Origin: Rhodoferax sp.
GTDB lineage: Bacteria > Pseudomonadota > Gammaproteobacteria > Burkholderiales > Burkholderiaceae_C
Reading direction: 5' to 3'
Assembly: GCA_031291305.1 (NCBI GenBank)
Contig: JARLJH010000006.1
Span: forward strand, 25,512-89,511
DNA: 64,000 bases
Position 1 is the first letter of the stretch. Every line of letters starts with the position of its first letter. The notes below the pieces were generated by a model that was given only the letters and a program-made list of their open reading frames with translations, was not told the DNA's origin and did not search any database. Shown here one piece after another: positions 8,632 through 17,922 of the stretch. The position numbers and the translations under genes are program-made.

Positions 8632-9642
8632 ATGAATCCAAAATCCTTTACACGCACCGTGCTAACCGCTTCGGTGTTGGCCGCCACCTGCATGATCGCG
8701 GCACCGGCTTTCGCCAACGACAAGATATCCATCATGGTCGGCGGCTACGAAAAGCAGATTTATCTGCCCGCCAAACTCGCCGAAAGCTTGGGCTACTTCA
8801 AAGCCGAGGGGCTTGATGTTGAACTGATGAACGAGGGCGCCGGTGTGGAAGCCGAGAACGAAATGCTCTCCGGCGCGGTGCAAGGCGTGGTCGGCTTTTA
8901 TGACCACTGTGTGGACCTGCAAACCAAGGGCAAGTTTGTCGAGTCGGTGGTGCAGTTCAGCCAAGCACCGGGCGAAGTCGAGCTGATCTCCACCAAACAC
9001 CCCGAGATCAAATCCATGGCCGACCTGCGCGGCAAAAGCTTGGGCGTCACCGGCCTGGGTTCATCGACCAACTTCCTCTCGCAATACCTGATGGTCAAGT
9101 CCGGGGTACCGCTGGGTGAATTCACCTCGCTGCCAGTGGGTGCAGGCACCACCTTCATTGCCGCCATGCAGCAGGACAAGATTCAGGCGGGCATGACCAC
9201 CGAGCCGACCATTTCCCGGCTTCTGAAAACCGGCGAAGCCCGGGTGCTGATCGACATGCGCAGCATGGAGCAGACCAAGAAGGCACTGGGTGGCACGTAT
9301 CCGGCAGCATCGTTGTACATGTCCACCGACTGGGTTGAAAAGAACAAAGCCACGGTGCAAAAGCTGGCCAATGCCTTCGTCAAGACCCTGAAATTCATCA
9401 ACACCCACACGGGCGCCGAAATTGCCGACAAGATGCCCAAAGACTTTTATGTGGGCGACAAGGAAGGCTACATCAAGGCGCTGGACAACGGCAAGGGCAT
9501 GTTCACCCCGGACGGCGTGATGCCCGCCGGTGGACCTGAAACGGTCCTGGCTGTGCTGTCGGGCTTCTCCAAAAACGTCAAGGGCAAGACGGTGGACCTG
9601 AGCAAGACCTACACCACCGAATTCGTCAAAAACGCCAAGTAG
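8632..9642 (+). CDS. ABC importer periplasmic binding protein (NMT1/SsuA type)
   Basis: 336-aa exported solute-binding protein. A signal peptide spans residues 1-28 with cleavage near AAPAFA/ND. The mature part follows the NMT1/THI5-like pattern for importers of nitrate, sulfonates, taurine or pyrimidines: LPAKLAESLGYFKAEGLDVEL, then GVVGFYDH, then DLRGKSLGVTGLGS. The start is fixed by CAGGAGATGAAATG. It is the first gene of a three-gene importer operon (binding protein, ATPase, permease) ending at a clear terminator. The substrate cannot be read from sequence; the YDH motif and a divergent TctDE-like system do not decide it. Confidence 0.9.
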   Translation: MNPKSFTRTVLTASVLAATCMIAAPAFANDKISIMVGGYEKQIYLPAKLAESLGYFKAEGLDVELMNEGAGVEAENEMLSGAVQGVVGFYDHCVDLQTKGKFVESVVQFSQAPGEVELISTKHPEIKSMADLRGKSLGVTGLGSSTNFLSQYLMVKSGVPLGEFTSLPVGAGTTFIAAMQQDKIQAGMTTEPTISRLLKTGEARVLIDMRSMEQTKKALGGTYPAASLYMSTDWVEKNKATVQKLANAFVKTLKFINTHTGAEIADKMPKDFYVGDKEGYIKALDNGKGMFTPDGVMPAGGPETVLAVLSGFSKNVKGKTVDLSKTYTTEFVKNAK

Positions 9643-9737
9643 CACACCCAGGGGTTGGGTCGCGTTATGAGTGCGCGCCTGACCCACTGACTTTCACCAA
9701 CAACAATGCCAACCAGGTGGTTGGCATGGGGACACGT

Positions 9738-10562
9738 ATGCCAGACACAGCCCATTCATCCAGCCCCGCCATTGAGCTCATCAACGTGAGTCGGCGCTTC
9801 CTGACCCCGGACGGCAAGTCCATGACCGCGCTGCGCGACTTCAACATGTCGGTCGCGCGTGGCGAATTCGTCGCTGTGGTTGGCCCCACCGGCTGCGGCA
9901 AATCCACCACCTTGAACCTGGTCACCGGCCTGGCCAAACCATCCAGCGGCGAGGTGCGGGTGATGGGCGGGCCGGTCAACGGCATCGACCCGCGCATTGG
10001 TTTTGCCTTCCAGACCGACGCCCTGTTTCCCTGGCGCAGCGTCATCGACAACGTGGTGGCCGGGCCTTTGTTTCGAGGCGTCCCCAAAGAACAGGCCTAT
10101 GCTAGTGCGCGCAAATGGCTGGCGCGTGTCAACCTGAGCAGCCACGAAACCAAGTACCCGCACCAGCTCTCGGGCGGCATGCGCAAACGGGTGTCGCTGG
10201 CGCAGACTTTCATCAACGAGCCTAAGATTTTGTTGATGGACGAACCGTTTTCAGCGCTGGACGTGCAGACCCGCGTGCTGATGCACGAGGAACTGCTGCA
10301 GCTCTGGTCGCAGTCTGGCGCGTCGGTGGTGTTTGTCACCCACGACCTGGAAGAAGCCATTGCGCTGGCCGACAAGGTTTACGTCCTGACATCGGGGCCG
10401 GCCACCGTCAAATCGGTGTACAGCATTGATTTGCCACGCCCACGCATCGTCAGCGAAATTCGCTATGAAAAGTCATTCATCGACATCGCCCACACCATCT
10501 GGGAAGACCTGCGCGACGAAGTTCAACGCGGTGCCGCGCGAGAAGAAGCGCTGGTTGCCTGA
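9738..10562 (+). CDS. ABC importer ATP-binding protein (SsuB/TauB type)
   Basis: Cytoplasmic ATPase of the importer. Walker A is GPTGCGKST, the signature is LSGGMRKR, Walker B is ILLMDEPFSALD, and the switch His lies in VFVTHDLEEA. This is the SsuB/TauB/NrtD pattern. Three in-frame starts exist: GTG 9717, ATG 9726 and ATG 9738. The last is chosen because GGGG at 9728-9731 gives a good ribosome-binding distance and the family begins close to it (274 aa). It precedes the permease by 11 bp. Confidence 0.93.
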   Translation: MPDTAHSSSPAIELINVSRRFLTPDGKSMTALRDFNMSVARGEFVAVVGPTGCGKSTTLNLVTGLAKPSSGEVRVMGGPVNGIDPRIGFAFQTDALFPWRSVIDNVVAGPLFRGVPKEQAYASARKWLARVNLSSHETKYPHQLSGGMRKRVSLAQTFINEPKILLMDEPFSALDVQTRVLMHEELLQLWSQSGASVVFVTHDLEEAIALADKVYVLTSGPATVKSVYSIDLPRPRIVSEIRYEKSFIDIAHTIWEDLRDEVQRGAAREEALVA

Positions 10563-10573
10563 AGGAAGCCACC

Positions 10574-11449
10574 ATGACTGATATCACACTCTCTCAACAA
10601 ATTGTTTTTCAACCGGGGACCTCCGACGCCGAGATCGAGGCCGCCGCCGCCCAGGCCGCGCGCAAACGCCACTTTGCGGTTTATTTCTGGCGCTATGCCA
10701 TCCTGATCGTTCTGCTGGGTGGCTGGGAGTTTCTCAGCCAAGCCAAGCTGATTGACGAGTTCTTCTTTTCCAGTCCCAGTGCCATCGTGGCCCGGCTCTG
10801 GGAGTGGACCACCCAAGGCACCTCGGAAGGGCCGTTGTGGTTTCACCTGTGGGTCACCATGGAAGAGTCGCTGCTGGGCTTTTTCAGCGGTGCCATTGCG
10901 GGTATCGTGGCCGGTATCGCCCTGGGGCGCAACCGCATGCTGTCGGACGTGTTTTCGATCTACATCAAGGTCATCAACTCGGTGCCCCGGGTGGTGCTGG
11001 CCCCGATATTCATCATGTTCTTTGGGCTGGGTCTGACCTCCAAGGTCGCCCTGTCGTTCGTGATGGTGTTCTTTGTGGTGTTTTCCAACGCCTTTCAGGG
11101 CGTGCGTGAGGCCGACCGCAACCTGCTGGCCAACGCCCAGATTCTGGGCGCCAAAGGCTGGCAATTGACACGCGCCGTGGTCATCCCATCGGCCATGAGC
11201 TGGATTTTTGCCTCGCTGCATGTGAGCTTCGGCTTTGCCATTGTGGGCGCCATCGTCGGCGAATTTGTCGGCGCGCGCCATGGTATTGGCCTGTTGATCA
11301 ACATTGCCAAGGGGTCATTTGACGCTGCCGGCATGTACGCTGCCATCGTCATCATCATGGTGGTGGCGCTGGCGGCTGAATACATCATGACGATCATCGA
11401 AAACCGCTTGGCCAAGTGGCGTCCAGCACCGCTGCACGACACCAACTGA
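10574..11449 (+). CDS. ABC importer permease (SsuC/TauC type)
   Basis: 291-aa inner-membrane permease with about six membrane helices. A conserved EAA-type loop is recognisable in READRNLLANAQILGAKGWQ, which contacts the ATPase. Start ATG 10574 is preceded by GAAGGAAG. The long N-terminal polar segment (~35 residues, Ala/Glu-rich) precedes the first helix. It is the last gene of the importer operon; a terminator follows 20 bp after the stop. Confidence 0.92.
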   Translation: MTDITLSQQIVFQPGTSDAEIEAAAAQAARKRHFAVYFWRYAILIVLLGGWEFLSQAKLIDEFFFSSPSAIVARLWEWTTQGTSEGPLWFHLWVTMEESLLGFFSGAIAGIVAGIALGRNRMLSDVFSIYIKVINSVPRVVLAPIFIMFFGLGLTSKVALSFVMVFFVVFSNAFQGVREADRNLLANAQILGAKGWQLTRAVVIPSAMSWIFASLHVSFGFAIVGAIVGEFVGARHGIGLLINIAKGSFDAAGMYAAIVIIMVVALAAEYIMTIIENRLAKWRPAPLHDTN

Positions 11450-11468
11450 GCACCGCCACGCACTGCGA

Positions 11469-11502
11469 CGCTGCAGGCCACCCGGCTTGCAGCGTTTTTT
11501 TT
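11469..11502 (+). terminator. Rho-independent terminator of the ABC importer operon
   Basis: CGCTGCA (11469-11475) pairs with TGCAGCG (11488-11494), directly followed by eight Ts. Confidence 0.85.
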
Positions 11503-11627
11503 GCTGCATGCCGCAGGCAGGTCCTGATAGTCAAGCACAAATTTGCGAACACGGCGATTTCAAAAAATTCAAACGCTCCCGGCTAGCTTGGCCCTAACAT
11601 GGACCCCCCTTTCCAGCCCGGACCGCC

Positions 11628-12755
11628 ATGACCGACACCCTGCAAGCCCTGATTGACCCGATTCGCGCCGCTGCCGCCGCCCAAACGCCACTGCGCATCC
11701 GTGGCCATGGCAGCAAAGATTTTTTTGGCGGCGCGCTGCACGGCGAGCTGCTTGACACCACCGTGCACAGCGGCATCGTCAGCTACGAACCGACCGAGCT
11801 GGTCATCACCGCGCGGGCCGGTACCTCGCTGGCCGAACTCGAAGCCGCCCTCGCCGAGAAAGGCCAGTGCCTGGCGTTTGAACCACCCCGATTTGAAGGC
11901 CGCGGCACCGTGGGCGGCATGGTGGCCGCCGGTTTAAGCGGCCCGGCGCGCGCCAGCGTGGGCGGTGTGCGCGACTATGTGCTGGGCGTGCAAATGATCA
12001 ACGGCCGCGCCGAGCACCTGACCTTTGGCGGTCAGGTCATGAAAAACGTGGCGGGCTATGACGTCACCCGGCTCGCCGTCGGCAGCCTGGGCATTCTGGG
12101 CGTGCTGACCGAGGTGTCGCTCAAGGTGCTGCCGGTAGCGCCTGCCGAGGCCACGCTGGTGTTCGAGATCGACCAGGCGCCAGCCTTGGAGCAACTCCAC
12201 CGCTGGGGCGGCCAGCCACTACCGCTCAACGCCAGTTGCTGGGTGCGTGACGACACCGCGCCCGGCGCACCCGCGCTGCTGTTTGTGCGCCTGCGTGGCG
12301 CCGCGGCGGCGGTGGCTTCGGCCATCGCCAAAATGCTGCAAGACCTGCCGGGTCAACGCATCGACAACGCCCAGGCCGGACCCGACTGGCAGGCCTGCCG
12401 CGACCAGACGCTGCCTTTTTTCAATGCGTCCAATCACCCCGGCGAAGCGCTGTGGCGCCTGAGCGTGCCGCAAACCGCGCCCGTCTTGAATCTGCCGTGG
12501 TCGCAACTGGTGGAATGGCACGGTGGCCTGCGCTGGCTATGGGCTCCCGAGTCGGCGCTTGCCACGCTACGCGAGCAGACCCGGGAAGTTGGTGGATCCA
12601 CTACGCTTTTCAGAGCTACTAGCCAAGGTAATACAAGGGCTACAGGCACATTTGAACCTTTAACTTCTCCGCTGGACCAAATCCATGCGCGCCTGAAGGC
12701 AGAGTTTGACCCGGCGCACATCTTCAACTCCGGACGCCTGATTGCGGCTCTTTGA
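11628..12755 (+). CDS. glcE: Glycolate oxidase FAD-binding subunit GlcE
   Basis: Subunit of the membrane-associated glycolate dehydrogenase (GlcDEF), which oxidises glycolate to glyoxylate. The 375-aa protein has the PCMH-type FAD fold: TELVITARAGTSLAELEAAL near residue 50, GRGTVGGMVAAGLSGP near residue 92, then the conserved GVRDYVLG. The C-terminus keeps the FDPAHIFNSGRL motif of the family. Residues ~327-342 are encoded by a copy of the dispersed AT-rich repeat, in frame. glcF follows 15 bp downstream. No glcD is present upstream: the preceding operon is an ABC importer with its own terminator, so the catalytic GlcD subunit must be encoded elsewhere. Confidence 0.93.
   Translation: MTDTLQALIDPIRAAAAAQTPLRIRGHGSKDFFGGALHGELLDTTVHSGIVSYEPTELVITARAGTSLAELEAALAEKGQCLAFEPPRFEGRGTVGGMVAAGLSGPARASVGGVRDYVLGVQMINGRAEHLTFGGQVMKNVAGYDVTRLAVGSLGILGVLTEVSLKVLPVAPAEATLVFEIDQAPALEQLHRWGGQPLPLNASCWVRDDTAPGAPALLFVRLRGAAAAVASAIAKMLQDLPGQRIDNAQAGPDWQACRDQTLPFFNASNHPGEALWRLSVPQTAPVLNLPWSQLVEWHGGLRWLWAPESALATLREQTREVGGSTTLFRATSQGNTRATGTFEPLTSPLDQIHARLKAEFDPAHIFNSGRLIAAL
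12607..12654 (+). repeat. Short AT-rich dispersed repeat inside glcE, copy 2
   Basis: GAGCTACTAGCCAAGGTAAT followed by ACAAGGGCTACAGGCACATTT matches the intergenic copy at 20960-21010 closely. It is read in frame within glcE. Confidence 0.75.
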
Positions 12756-12770
12756 GCGTCACGCCCCAGT

Positions 12771-14021
12771 ATGCAGACCCAACTCAGCCCCCAATACCAA
12801 GGCACGCCCGACGGCCAGACCGCCGAAGCCATTCTGCGCAACTGCGTGCACTGCGGCTTTTGCACCGCCACCTGCCCGACCTACCAGCTGCTCGGCGACG
12901 AGCTGGACGGTCCCCGTGGCCGCATCTACCTGATGAAGCAGGTGCTCGAAGGCACCCCGCCGACGCGCAAAACCCAACTGCATCTGGACCGCTGCCTGAC
13001 CTGCCGCAACTGCGAAACCACCTGCCCCAGCGGCGTGCAATACGGCCACCTGCTCGACATTGGCCGCAAGCTGGTGGATGAACAGGTGCCGCGTCCCAAC
13101 GGTGAAAAAGCGCTGCGCTGGGTTTTGAAAGAAGGCCTGCCCTCGCCGCTGTTTGCCCCCGCCATGGCACTGGGCCAACTGACACGCAGACTGCTGCCAC
13201 ATGCCCTGAAAAACAAGGTCCCGACCAAACAGGACGCGGGGATGTGGCCAACACGCCAACACTCCCGACAGGTGCTGCTGCTGGCCGGTTGCGTGCAGCC
13301 CGCCATGAGCCCCAACATCAACAGCGCCACCGCCCGCGTGCTCGACGCCGCTGGCATTCAGACCATCATCGCGCCCAAGGCCGGTTGCTGCGGCGCGGTC
13401 AAGTTCCACCTGAACGACCACGAAGGCGGCATGGCCGAGATGCGCGCCAACATCGATGCCTGGTGGCCCTACATCGAAGGCGCAGGTGGCCAACCCGGCG
13501 TGGAAGGCATCGTCATGAACGCCTCGGGCTGCGGCGCCACCGTCAAAGATTACGGCCACATCCTGCGCAACGACCCAGCCTATGCAGCCAAGGCACAGCG
13601 TGTCAGCGCGCTGACGCAGGACATCAGCGAATGGCTGCCCGAACTCAGCCAGACGCTGCGCCCACATGTCAAGGCCCGCGCCAGCAAAATCGCCTGGCAC
13701 CCGCCGTGCTCACTTCAACATGGCCAGCAGTTGAAGGGCGACGTGGAGAAATACATGGTCGAGCTGGGTTTCAACCTGAAGATCACCGGCTGCGAACCCC
13801 ACCTGTGCTGTGGTTCGGCAGGCACCTACAGCGTGCTCAACCCCGACATCGCCTACCAGCTGCGCGACCGCAAGCTCGGCCACCTAAACGCCACGTTCGA
13901 CGGCGGCCAACCCGACCAGATCGTCTCGGCCAACATTGGCTGCATCACACATCTGCAGAGCGGCACCGCCACACCGGTGCGCCACTGGGTGGAAGTGCTG
14001 GATGAGGCGCTGCAAGCTTAG
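12771..14021 (+). CDS. glcF: Glycolate oxidase iron-sulfur subunit GlcF
   Basis: 416-aa electron-transfer subunit of glycolate dehydrogenase. Two 4Fe-4S motifs lie at the N-terminus: CVHCGFCTATCP near residue 24 and CLTCRNCETTCP near residue 75. Two CCG cysteine-rich domains follow, visible as PKAGCCGAVK near residue 205 and HLCCGSAGTY near residue 347. It probably passes electrons to the quinone pool at the membrane. It forms a tight operon with glcE. A dispersed repeat starts 3 bp after the stop. Confidence 0.95.
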   Translation: MQTQLSPQYQGTPDGQTAEAILRNCVHCGFCTATCPTYQLLGDELDGPRGRIYLMKQVLEGTPPTRKTQLHLDRCLTCRNCETTCPSGVQYGHLLDIGRKLVDEQVPRPNGEKALRWVLKEGLPSPLFAPAMALGQLTRRLLPHALKNKVPTKQDAGMWPTRQHSRQVLLLAGCVQPAMSPNINSATARVLDAAGIQTIIAPKAGCCGAVKFHLNDHEGGMAEMRANIDAWWPYIEGAGGQPGVEGIVMNASGCGATVKDYGHILRNDPAYAAKAQRVSALTQDISEWLPELSQTLRPHVKARASKIAWHPPCSLQHGQQLKGDVEKYMVELGFNLKITGCEPHLCCGSAGTYSVLNPDIAYQLRDRKLGHLNATFDGGQPDQIVSANIGCITHLQSGTATPVRHWVEVLDEALQA

Positions 14022-14023
14022 AT

Positions 14024-14072
14024 ATGGATATGCTAGCTGGAAGCCGTTTATCTTTAAGGGCTGGCAGATTTG
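14024..14072 (+). repeat. Short AT-rich dispersed repeat, copy 3
   Basis: ATATGCTAGCTGGAAGCC followed by TTTAAGGGCTGGCAGATTTG, immediately after the glcF stop. This copy is more divergent than others. Confidence 0.6.
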
Positions 14073-14529
14073 TTGATCAATCTGAAGGCCGCTGAAGCGT
14101 TATTGGCAAACCTTGCAAGATCTGGTCGCGCAAGAACTCAGGACGACGCTGCGCTTACCAATCGATGCTGGCGACGCCCAGATGCGATGCAACTCGTCGG
14201 CTGGCTTAGGAAAATGTTCGCTTCCGCTGTGACGCAGGAGCCCGGTTTAGGCTGACTGCTGTCACACAACTTTCCGATCTGCACGTTCCAGAGCAGCCGT
14301 TCGGCGATACCGGGGAATTGGCAGCAATGTAGCGATGATTTGATCAATCTGATCAGCCGCCATAGCAGTCCACGGCAGGTCGATTCAGACACCACGACTG
14401 ATAGAACTAACTGCTCGCCAGTTCAGCTTACGCACTGTTACAAAATATGAATTGCTGTTTTTCGTAAATTTACGGGAAACTATCCCTAATTTTAAGATGG
14501 TTATTGATTAGCCGCCAACAAGGAGACAT
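14073..14529 (+). other. Intergenic region without a recognisable gene
   Basis: About 450 bp with no convincing reading frame and no homologue I recognise. Composition becomes AT-rich after ~14400 (TAATTTTAAGATGG), probably the promoter and leader of the cytochrome gene that follows. Confidence 0.5.
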
Positions 14530-14532
14530 GTG

Positions 14533-16698
14533 ATGCAAAGAGCTATAGCAGGGTACGTTACATACGGGAGCATTCGCACGTTTGCCGCCTGGGTGCTGTT
14601 ATTCCTGTGCGCATTTGCTGGACAAGCGTCAGCAGCACTCAGCGTGTCCCCCACCACGGTCGCTCTGTCCGCTGGCACTTACGTCACGGCTCGAATCAGT
14701 GGCGCCAGTGGCCAAATTCAGGCAGAGACGAGTAATACAGCTGTAGCCTCGGTGTCGCTGTCGAACGTCAGTAACAGCAGCGCAACCTTGAATGTATTTG
14801 GCAATGGTCCTGGCAGCGCCACGGTCAGTGTGCGCGATGCCCGTTCTCATGTTGTCAGCGTGGCAGTCACGGTCTCCGGATCAAATGCGATGACGGTGTC
14901 ACCGACTTCGTTGAGCGTCGTCGCGAAATCCAACGCAATTCTCACGGCGAGCAAAGTCTCGGGCACGCTCACCGCCAGTTCCTCTGCCACCGGCGTGGCG
15001 ACGGTTTCAGTGAGCGGCAACGTAGTAACTGTCAGAGGCATTGCCCCCGGCAGCACGCTGGTGTCTGTAAAAGACCGCAGGACAACGGTCAATGTACCGG
15101 TCACCGTGACCTCAGGCACGTCCACGAGTGGCGGGAAGTTCTCGCTGCTGGCCTGGAACGACCTTGGCATGCACTGCATGGATGGCAAGGATTACTCGAT
15201 GTTCTCAATTTTGCCGCCATACAACAACCTGCATGCGCAACTGGTCAACGCTGGTACCGGCAAAGCGGTAACCACGGGTGTCACGTTGACGTATGAAGCT
15301 GTCGCAGACCCCTCGGGCTCAATCAACACCAGCAGTGTCCACAAGACGAATTTCTGGTCCTGGTCCAAGGTCCTGTACGGTGCCAGCCCGGCATCCGATG
15401 TTGGCCTGACCGGCAACCCCGTGCCTTCGATCATTGCCAAACCGATGGCCCTGAGCGCAGTCAATGGTTGGTTCGAGGCCACCGCCCTGCCGATGACGCC
15501 TTACGACGACGCCGGTGCGAAGAACTACTATCCCACCGTCAAGGTGGTCGCCAAGGATACAACTGGCAAGGTGTTGGCCAGCACCATAACTGTGTTGCCG
15601 GTCAGCGACGAAATCACCTGTGCCGCCTGCCATGCATCGCGTCCCGTCACCGAGACCAACAAAGCCCGTCTGGCTGCCAAGCCTGCGGTCGGCTGGGTCA
15701 ATGACTCCAATCTTGAGAACGACTGGAAGAAGAACATCCTGCGCCTGCATGACGAAAAACAGTCTGGCAACGCGGTGTACATGGCCGCTTTGGCCAGCAA
15801 GGGCATGCCAAACGGACTGTATGCCTCTGCATTGGCGGGAACACCGACGCTGTGTGCCTCTTGCCACGCCTCCAATGCCCTGCCAGGAACTGGCGTGACT
15901 GGCATCTCGTCAATGACCAGTGCGTTGCATACCAAGCACAGCACCGCGCTCGACCCGACCAACCTGTTGACATTGGATTCCAGCACCAACCGTAATTCCT
16001 GCTACCTGTGCCATCCGGGCTCGGTGACCAAGTGCTTGCGTGGCGCCATGGGTAACGCTGTCGATGCAAGTGGCAATGCAACAATGGGGTGCCAAAGCTG
16101 CCACGGCAATATGTCCAAGGTTGGTGATCCGACACGGGTCGGCTGGTTGCAAGAGCCAAACTGCCAAGCTTGTCACTACAACGGCCAGCGAACCACCAGC
16201 GCAGTGGACGCTGCCGGTAACTTGGTAAAACCAACGGACACACGCTTTGCAACATCTCCCGACATGCCAAGCAAGGGTTTCAGCCTGTTCCGTTTCAGCA
16301 AGGGTCATGGCGGTATGCAGTGCGAGTCCTGCCACGGTGCGACGCACGCCGAATACCCGAGCTCTCACGTCAATGACAACCTGCAAAGCATCGCCTTGCA
16401 GGGTTATGCCGGTACGGTGCGCGAATGCTCGGTCTGCCACAGCACGACTCCGATGACGGCCACCGGTGGCCCACATGGCATGCATACCATCGGCTCGAGC
16501 TGGGTCAGCCAGCATGGCGACATGGTCGGCTCCAGCGGCACGACGAATTGCGCCGCGTGTCATGGTGTCGATTACCGCGGAAGCCCACTGGCGCAGGTCA
16601 AAGTGGCGCGTACGTATTCCATTGAAGGCCGCACGCAAAGTTTCGCAGCTGGTCAAAATATCGGTTGCTACGACTGCCACAATGGTCCTCGGCCATAA
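14533..16698 (+). CDS. Secreted nonaheme c-type cytochrome with Ig-like domains
   Basis: 721-aa exported multiheme cytochrome. A signal peptide ends near GQASA/ALS (residue ~36). Two similar Ig-like (BIG2-type) beta domains follow at residues ~37-115 and ~116-193, each ending in SVxD-R then VTV. A conserved segment with NDLGMHCMDG and FSILPPYNNL lies near residue 210; I recall it in other multiheme and secreted proteins. Nine CXXCH haem c motifs lie between residues ~362 and ~716: CAACH, CASCH, CYLCH, CQSCH, CQACH, CESCH, CSVCH, CAACH, CYDCH. AGGAG precedes the ATG at 14533; a GTG at 14530 is adjacent. It stands alone, with no porin or partner cytochrome beside it. A role in extracellular or periplasmic electron transfer is inferred. 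Confidence 0.88.
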   Translation: MQRAIAGYVTYGSIRTFAAWVLLFLCAFAGQASAALSVSPTTVALSAGTYVTARISGASGQIQAETSNTAVASVSLSNVSNSSATLNVFGNGPGSATVSVRDARSHVVSVAVTVSGSNAMTVSPTSLSVVAKSNAILTASKVSGTLTASSSATGVATVSVSGNVVTVRGIAPGSTLVSVKDRRTTVNVPVTVTSGTSTSGGKFSLLAWNDLGMHCMDGKDYSMFSILPPYNNLHAQLVNAGTGKAVTTGVTLTYEAVADPSGSINTSSVHKTNFWSWSKVLYGASPASDVGLTGNPVPSIIAKPMALSAVNGWFEATALPMTPYDDAGAKNYYPTVKVVAKDTTGKVLASTITVLPVSDEITCAACHASRPVTETNKARLAAKPAVGWVNDSNLENDWKKNILRLHDEKQSGNAVYMAALASKGMPNGLYASALAGTPTLCASCHASNALPGTGVTGISSMTSALHTKHSTALDPTNLLTLDSSTNRNSCYLCHPGSVTKCLRGAMGNAVDASGNATMGCQSCHGNMSKVGDPTRVGWLQEPNCQACHYNGQRTTSAVDAAGNLVKPTDTRFATSPDMPSKGFSLFRFSKGHGGMQCESCHGATHAEYPSSHVNDNLQSIALQGYAGTVRECSVCHSTTPMTATGGPHGMHTIGSSWVSQHGDMVGSSGTTNCAACHGVDYRGSPLAQVKVARTYSIEGRTQSFAAGQNIGCYDCHNGPRP

Positions 16699-17136
16699 TT
16701 GAAGGGGTGTATTTGGCTCAACATTGTGTTTCACTGGTCGCTATGCTTGGCCTCGTGCTTGCCGCCGCGTGACCCCATAAGGTCCTCGACGAATCGGCGT
16801 GTGTCATAGCATCACGCTGAACTGAGCCGCCGACCAGGATGGGCGAAAAGGTGATTCAAAGGTCTTCAGCGGCACCGACCGCTCAACTATTGAACTTCCC
16901 TATAGCTGCCTAGATGAAGTTCGGGTTACGCTGCTTTGAAACCCGTCAGCGATCAGTCAAAAAAACAACTTGACAACTGAGCAAGCGCAGATCGTCGCTT
17001 TCACGCAAGGTGCACGCGGTGTGGGCATACACCCGGCGAGATCAGCACCTTGCGGCTCCTCAGCCGCGACCCAGTCTCACCCACCGAGTAGCGCGCTGAA
17101 CCAGCCTACCAGGAGCCTATCTATGCCGGTATCAGA
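16699..17136 (+). other. Intergenic region without a recognisable gene
   Basis: About 440 bp between the cytochrome gene and a convergent glycine-zipper gene. Reading frames are short with no recognisable motifs. No terminator with a clear T-run was found. Confidence 0.5.
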
Positions 17137-17787
17137 TCAACGCCAGTGCCCATGCCCGTGACCGAAGTTGCCACCCCAGTAGCCCAAGCCGAAACTCAAG
17201 GACACGGGCGGGTAATAAGGCTGCGGGTAGTACACCGGGTACGCGGGTTGGGTCACGATGACCTGTGCGGGCTGCACGTCATAGATTGGCGCCTGTGTCG
17301 TCACGTTGGAGGTGGCGGGCAATGACCCCACCGGTGTCACCTGCAACTGCAGTGTCGGCCCTGGGTCTTGCGGCATTTGCACGGTGTACCGTTTGCCCGC
17401 GTATTCATACACCACGTTGTAGGCCGTCGTGCGGTTTTCATAAAACGTCTGAGTGGAACAGCGCTGTACGTCTTGCACCTGCGTGTTACCGGGGCCTTCA
17501 ATGCGATCGCCCAACACCGCGCCGCCAACGATGCCCAGCATGGTGGCCGCCGCCTGACCTGGGCCGTGGGTAGAGGCATTGCCAATGGCGCCGCCAGCAA
17601 TCGCGCCCAAGGCCGCTCCCGCACCCGACTTGGGCTGCGCCACCGCTACCTGTTCGGTGGTACACACCTGACGCGGCACGCCCACTTGCTGGGTGATCGG
17701 CGTGGCGGAAAGAACGCGGCCCACTTCCTGGGCAAAACCTGTGCTACTGGCTGCGGCGATGGCTGCGACAAGAATCAGTTTCTTCAT
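17137..17787 (-). CDS. Glycine-zipper outer-membrane-type protein
   Basis: 216-aa exported protein. The start at 17787 gives a signal peptide (MKKLILVAAIAAASSTGFAQ); an in-frame ATG further upstream at 17829 would bury it. A glycine-zipper 2TM segment (GAGAALGAIAGGAIGN, then GIVGGAVLGD) lies near residues 50-90, as in SlyB/Rcp-like proteins. After it comes a conserved NVVYEYAGKRY segment near residue 125. The tail is rich in Pro/Tyr and ends HGHGHWR, a possible metal-binding end. It probably sits in the envelope, influencing integrity. It is the last of three small exported-protein genes on this strand. Confidence 0.8.
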   Translation of the reverse strand: MKKLILVAAIAAASSTGFAQEVGRVLSATPITQQVGVPRQVCTTEQVAVAQPKSGAGAALGAIAGGAIGNASTHGPGQAAATMLGIVGGAVLGDRIEGPGNTQVQDVQRCSTQTFYENRTTAYNVVYEYAGKRYTVQMPQDPGPTLQLQVTPVGSLPATSNVTTQAPIYDVQPAQVIVTQPAYPVYYPQPYYPPVSLSFGLGYWGGNFGHGHGHWR

Positions 17788-17922
17788 GATGAAGCCTTTC
17801 TCAAGATACATGCGTATTTGAGCATCCAAGTACCTTCAAGTTCTGCAACTTCTTGTAAAGATAGGCATGCAGATCCCGCTCACGCAGCCCAACATGAGCG
17901 GCGCACGCGCCAAATCACGGAC

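Noticed and set aside
12759-13700. 313-codon frame antisense to glcF
   Set aside because: Shadow of the conserved glcF reading frame; no family features.
14138-14395. 85-codon minus-strand frame in the glcF-cytochrome gap
   Set aside because: No family pattern, no ribosome-binding site and atypical composition; treated as non-coding.
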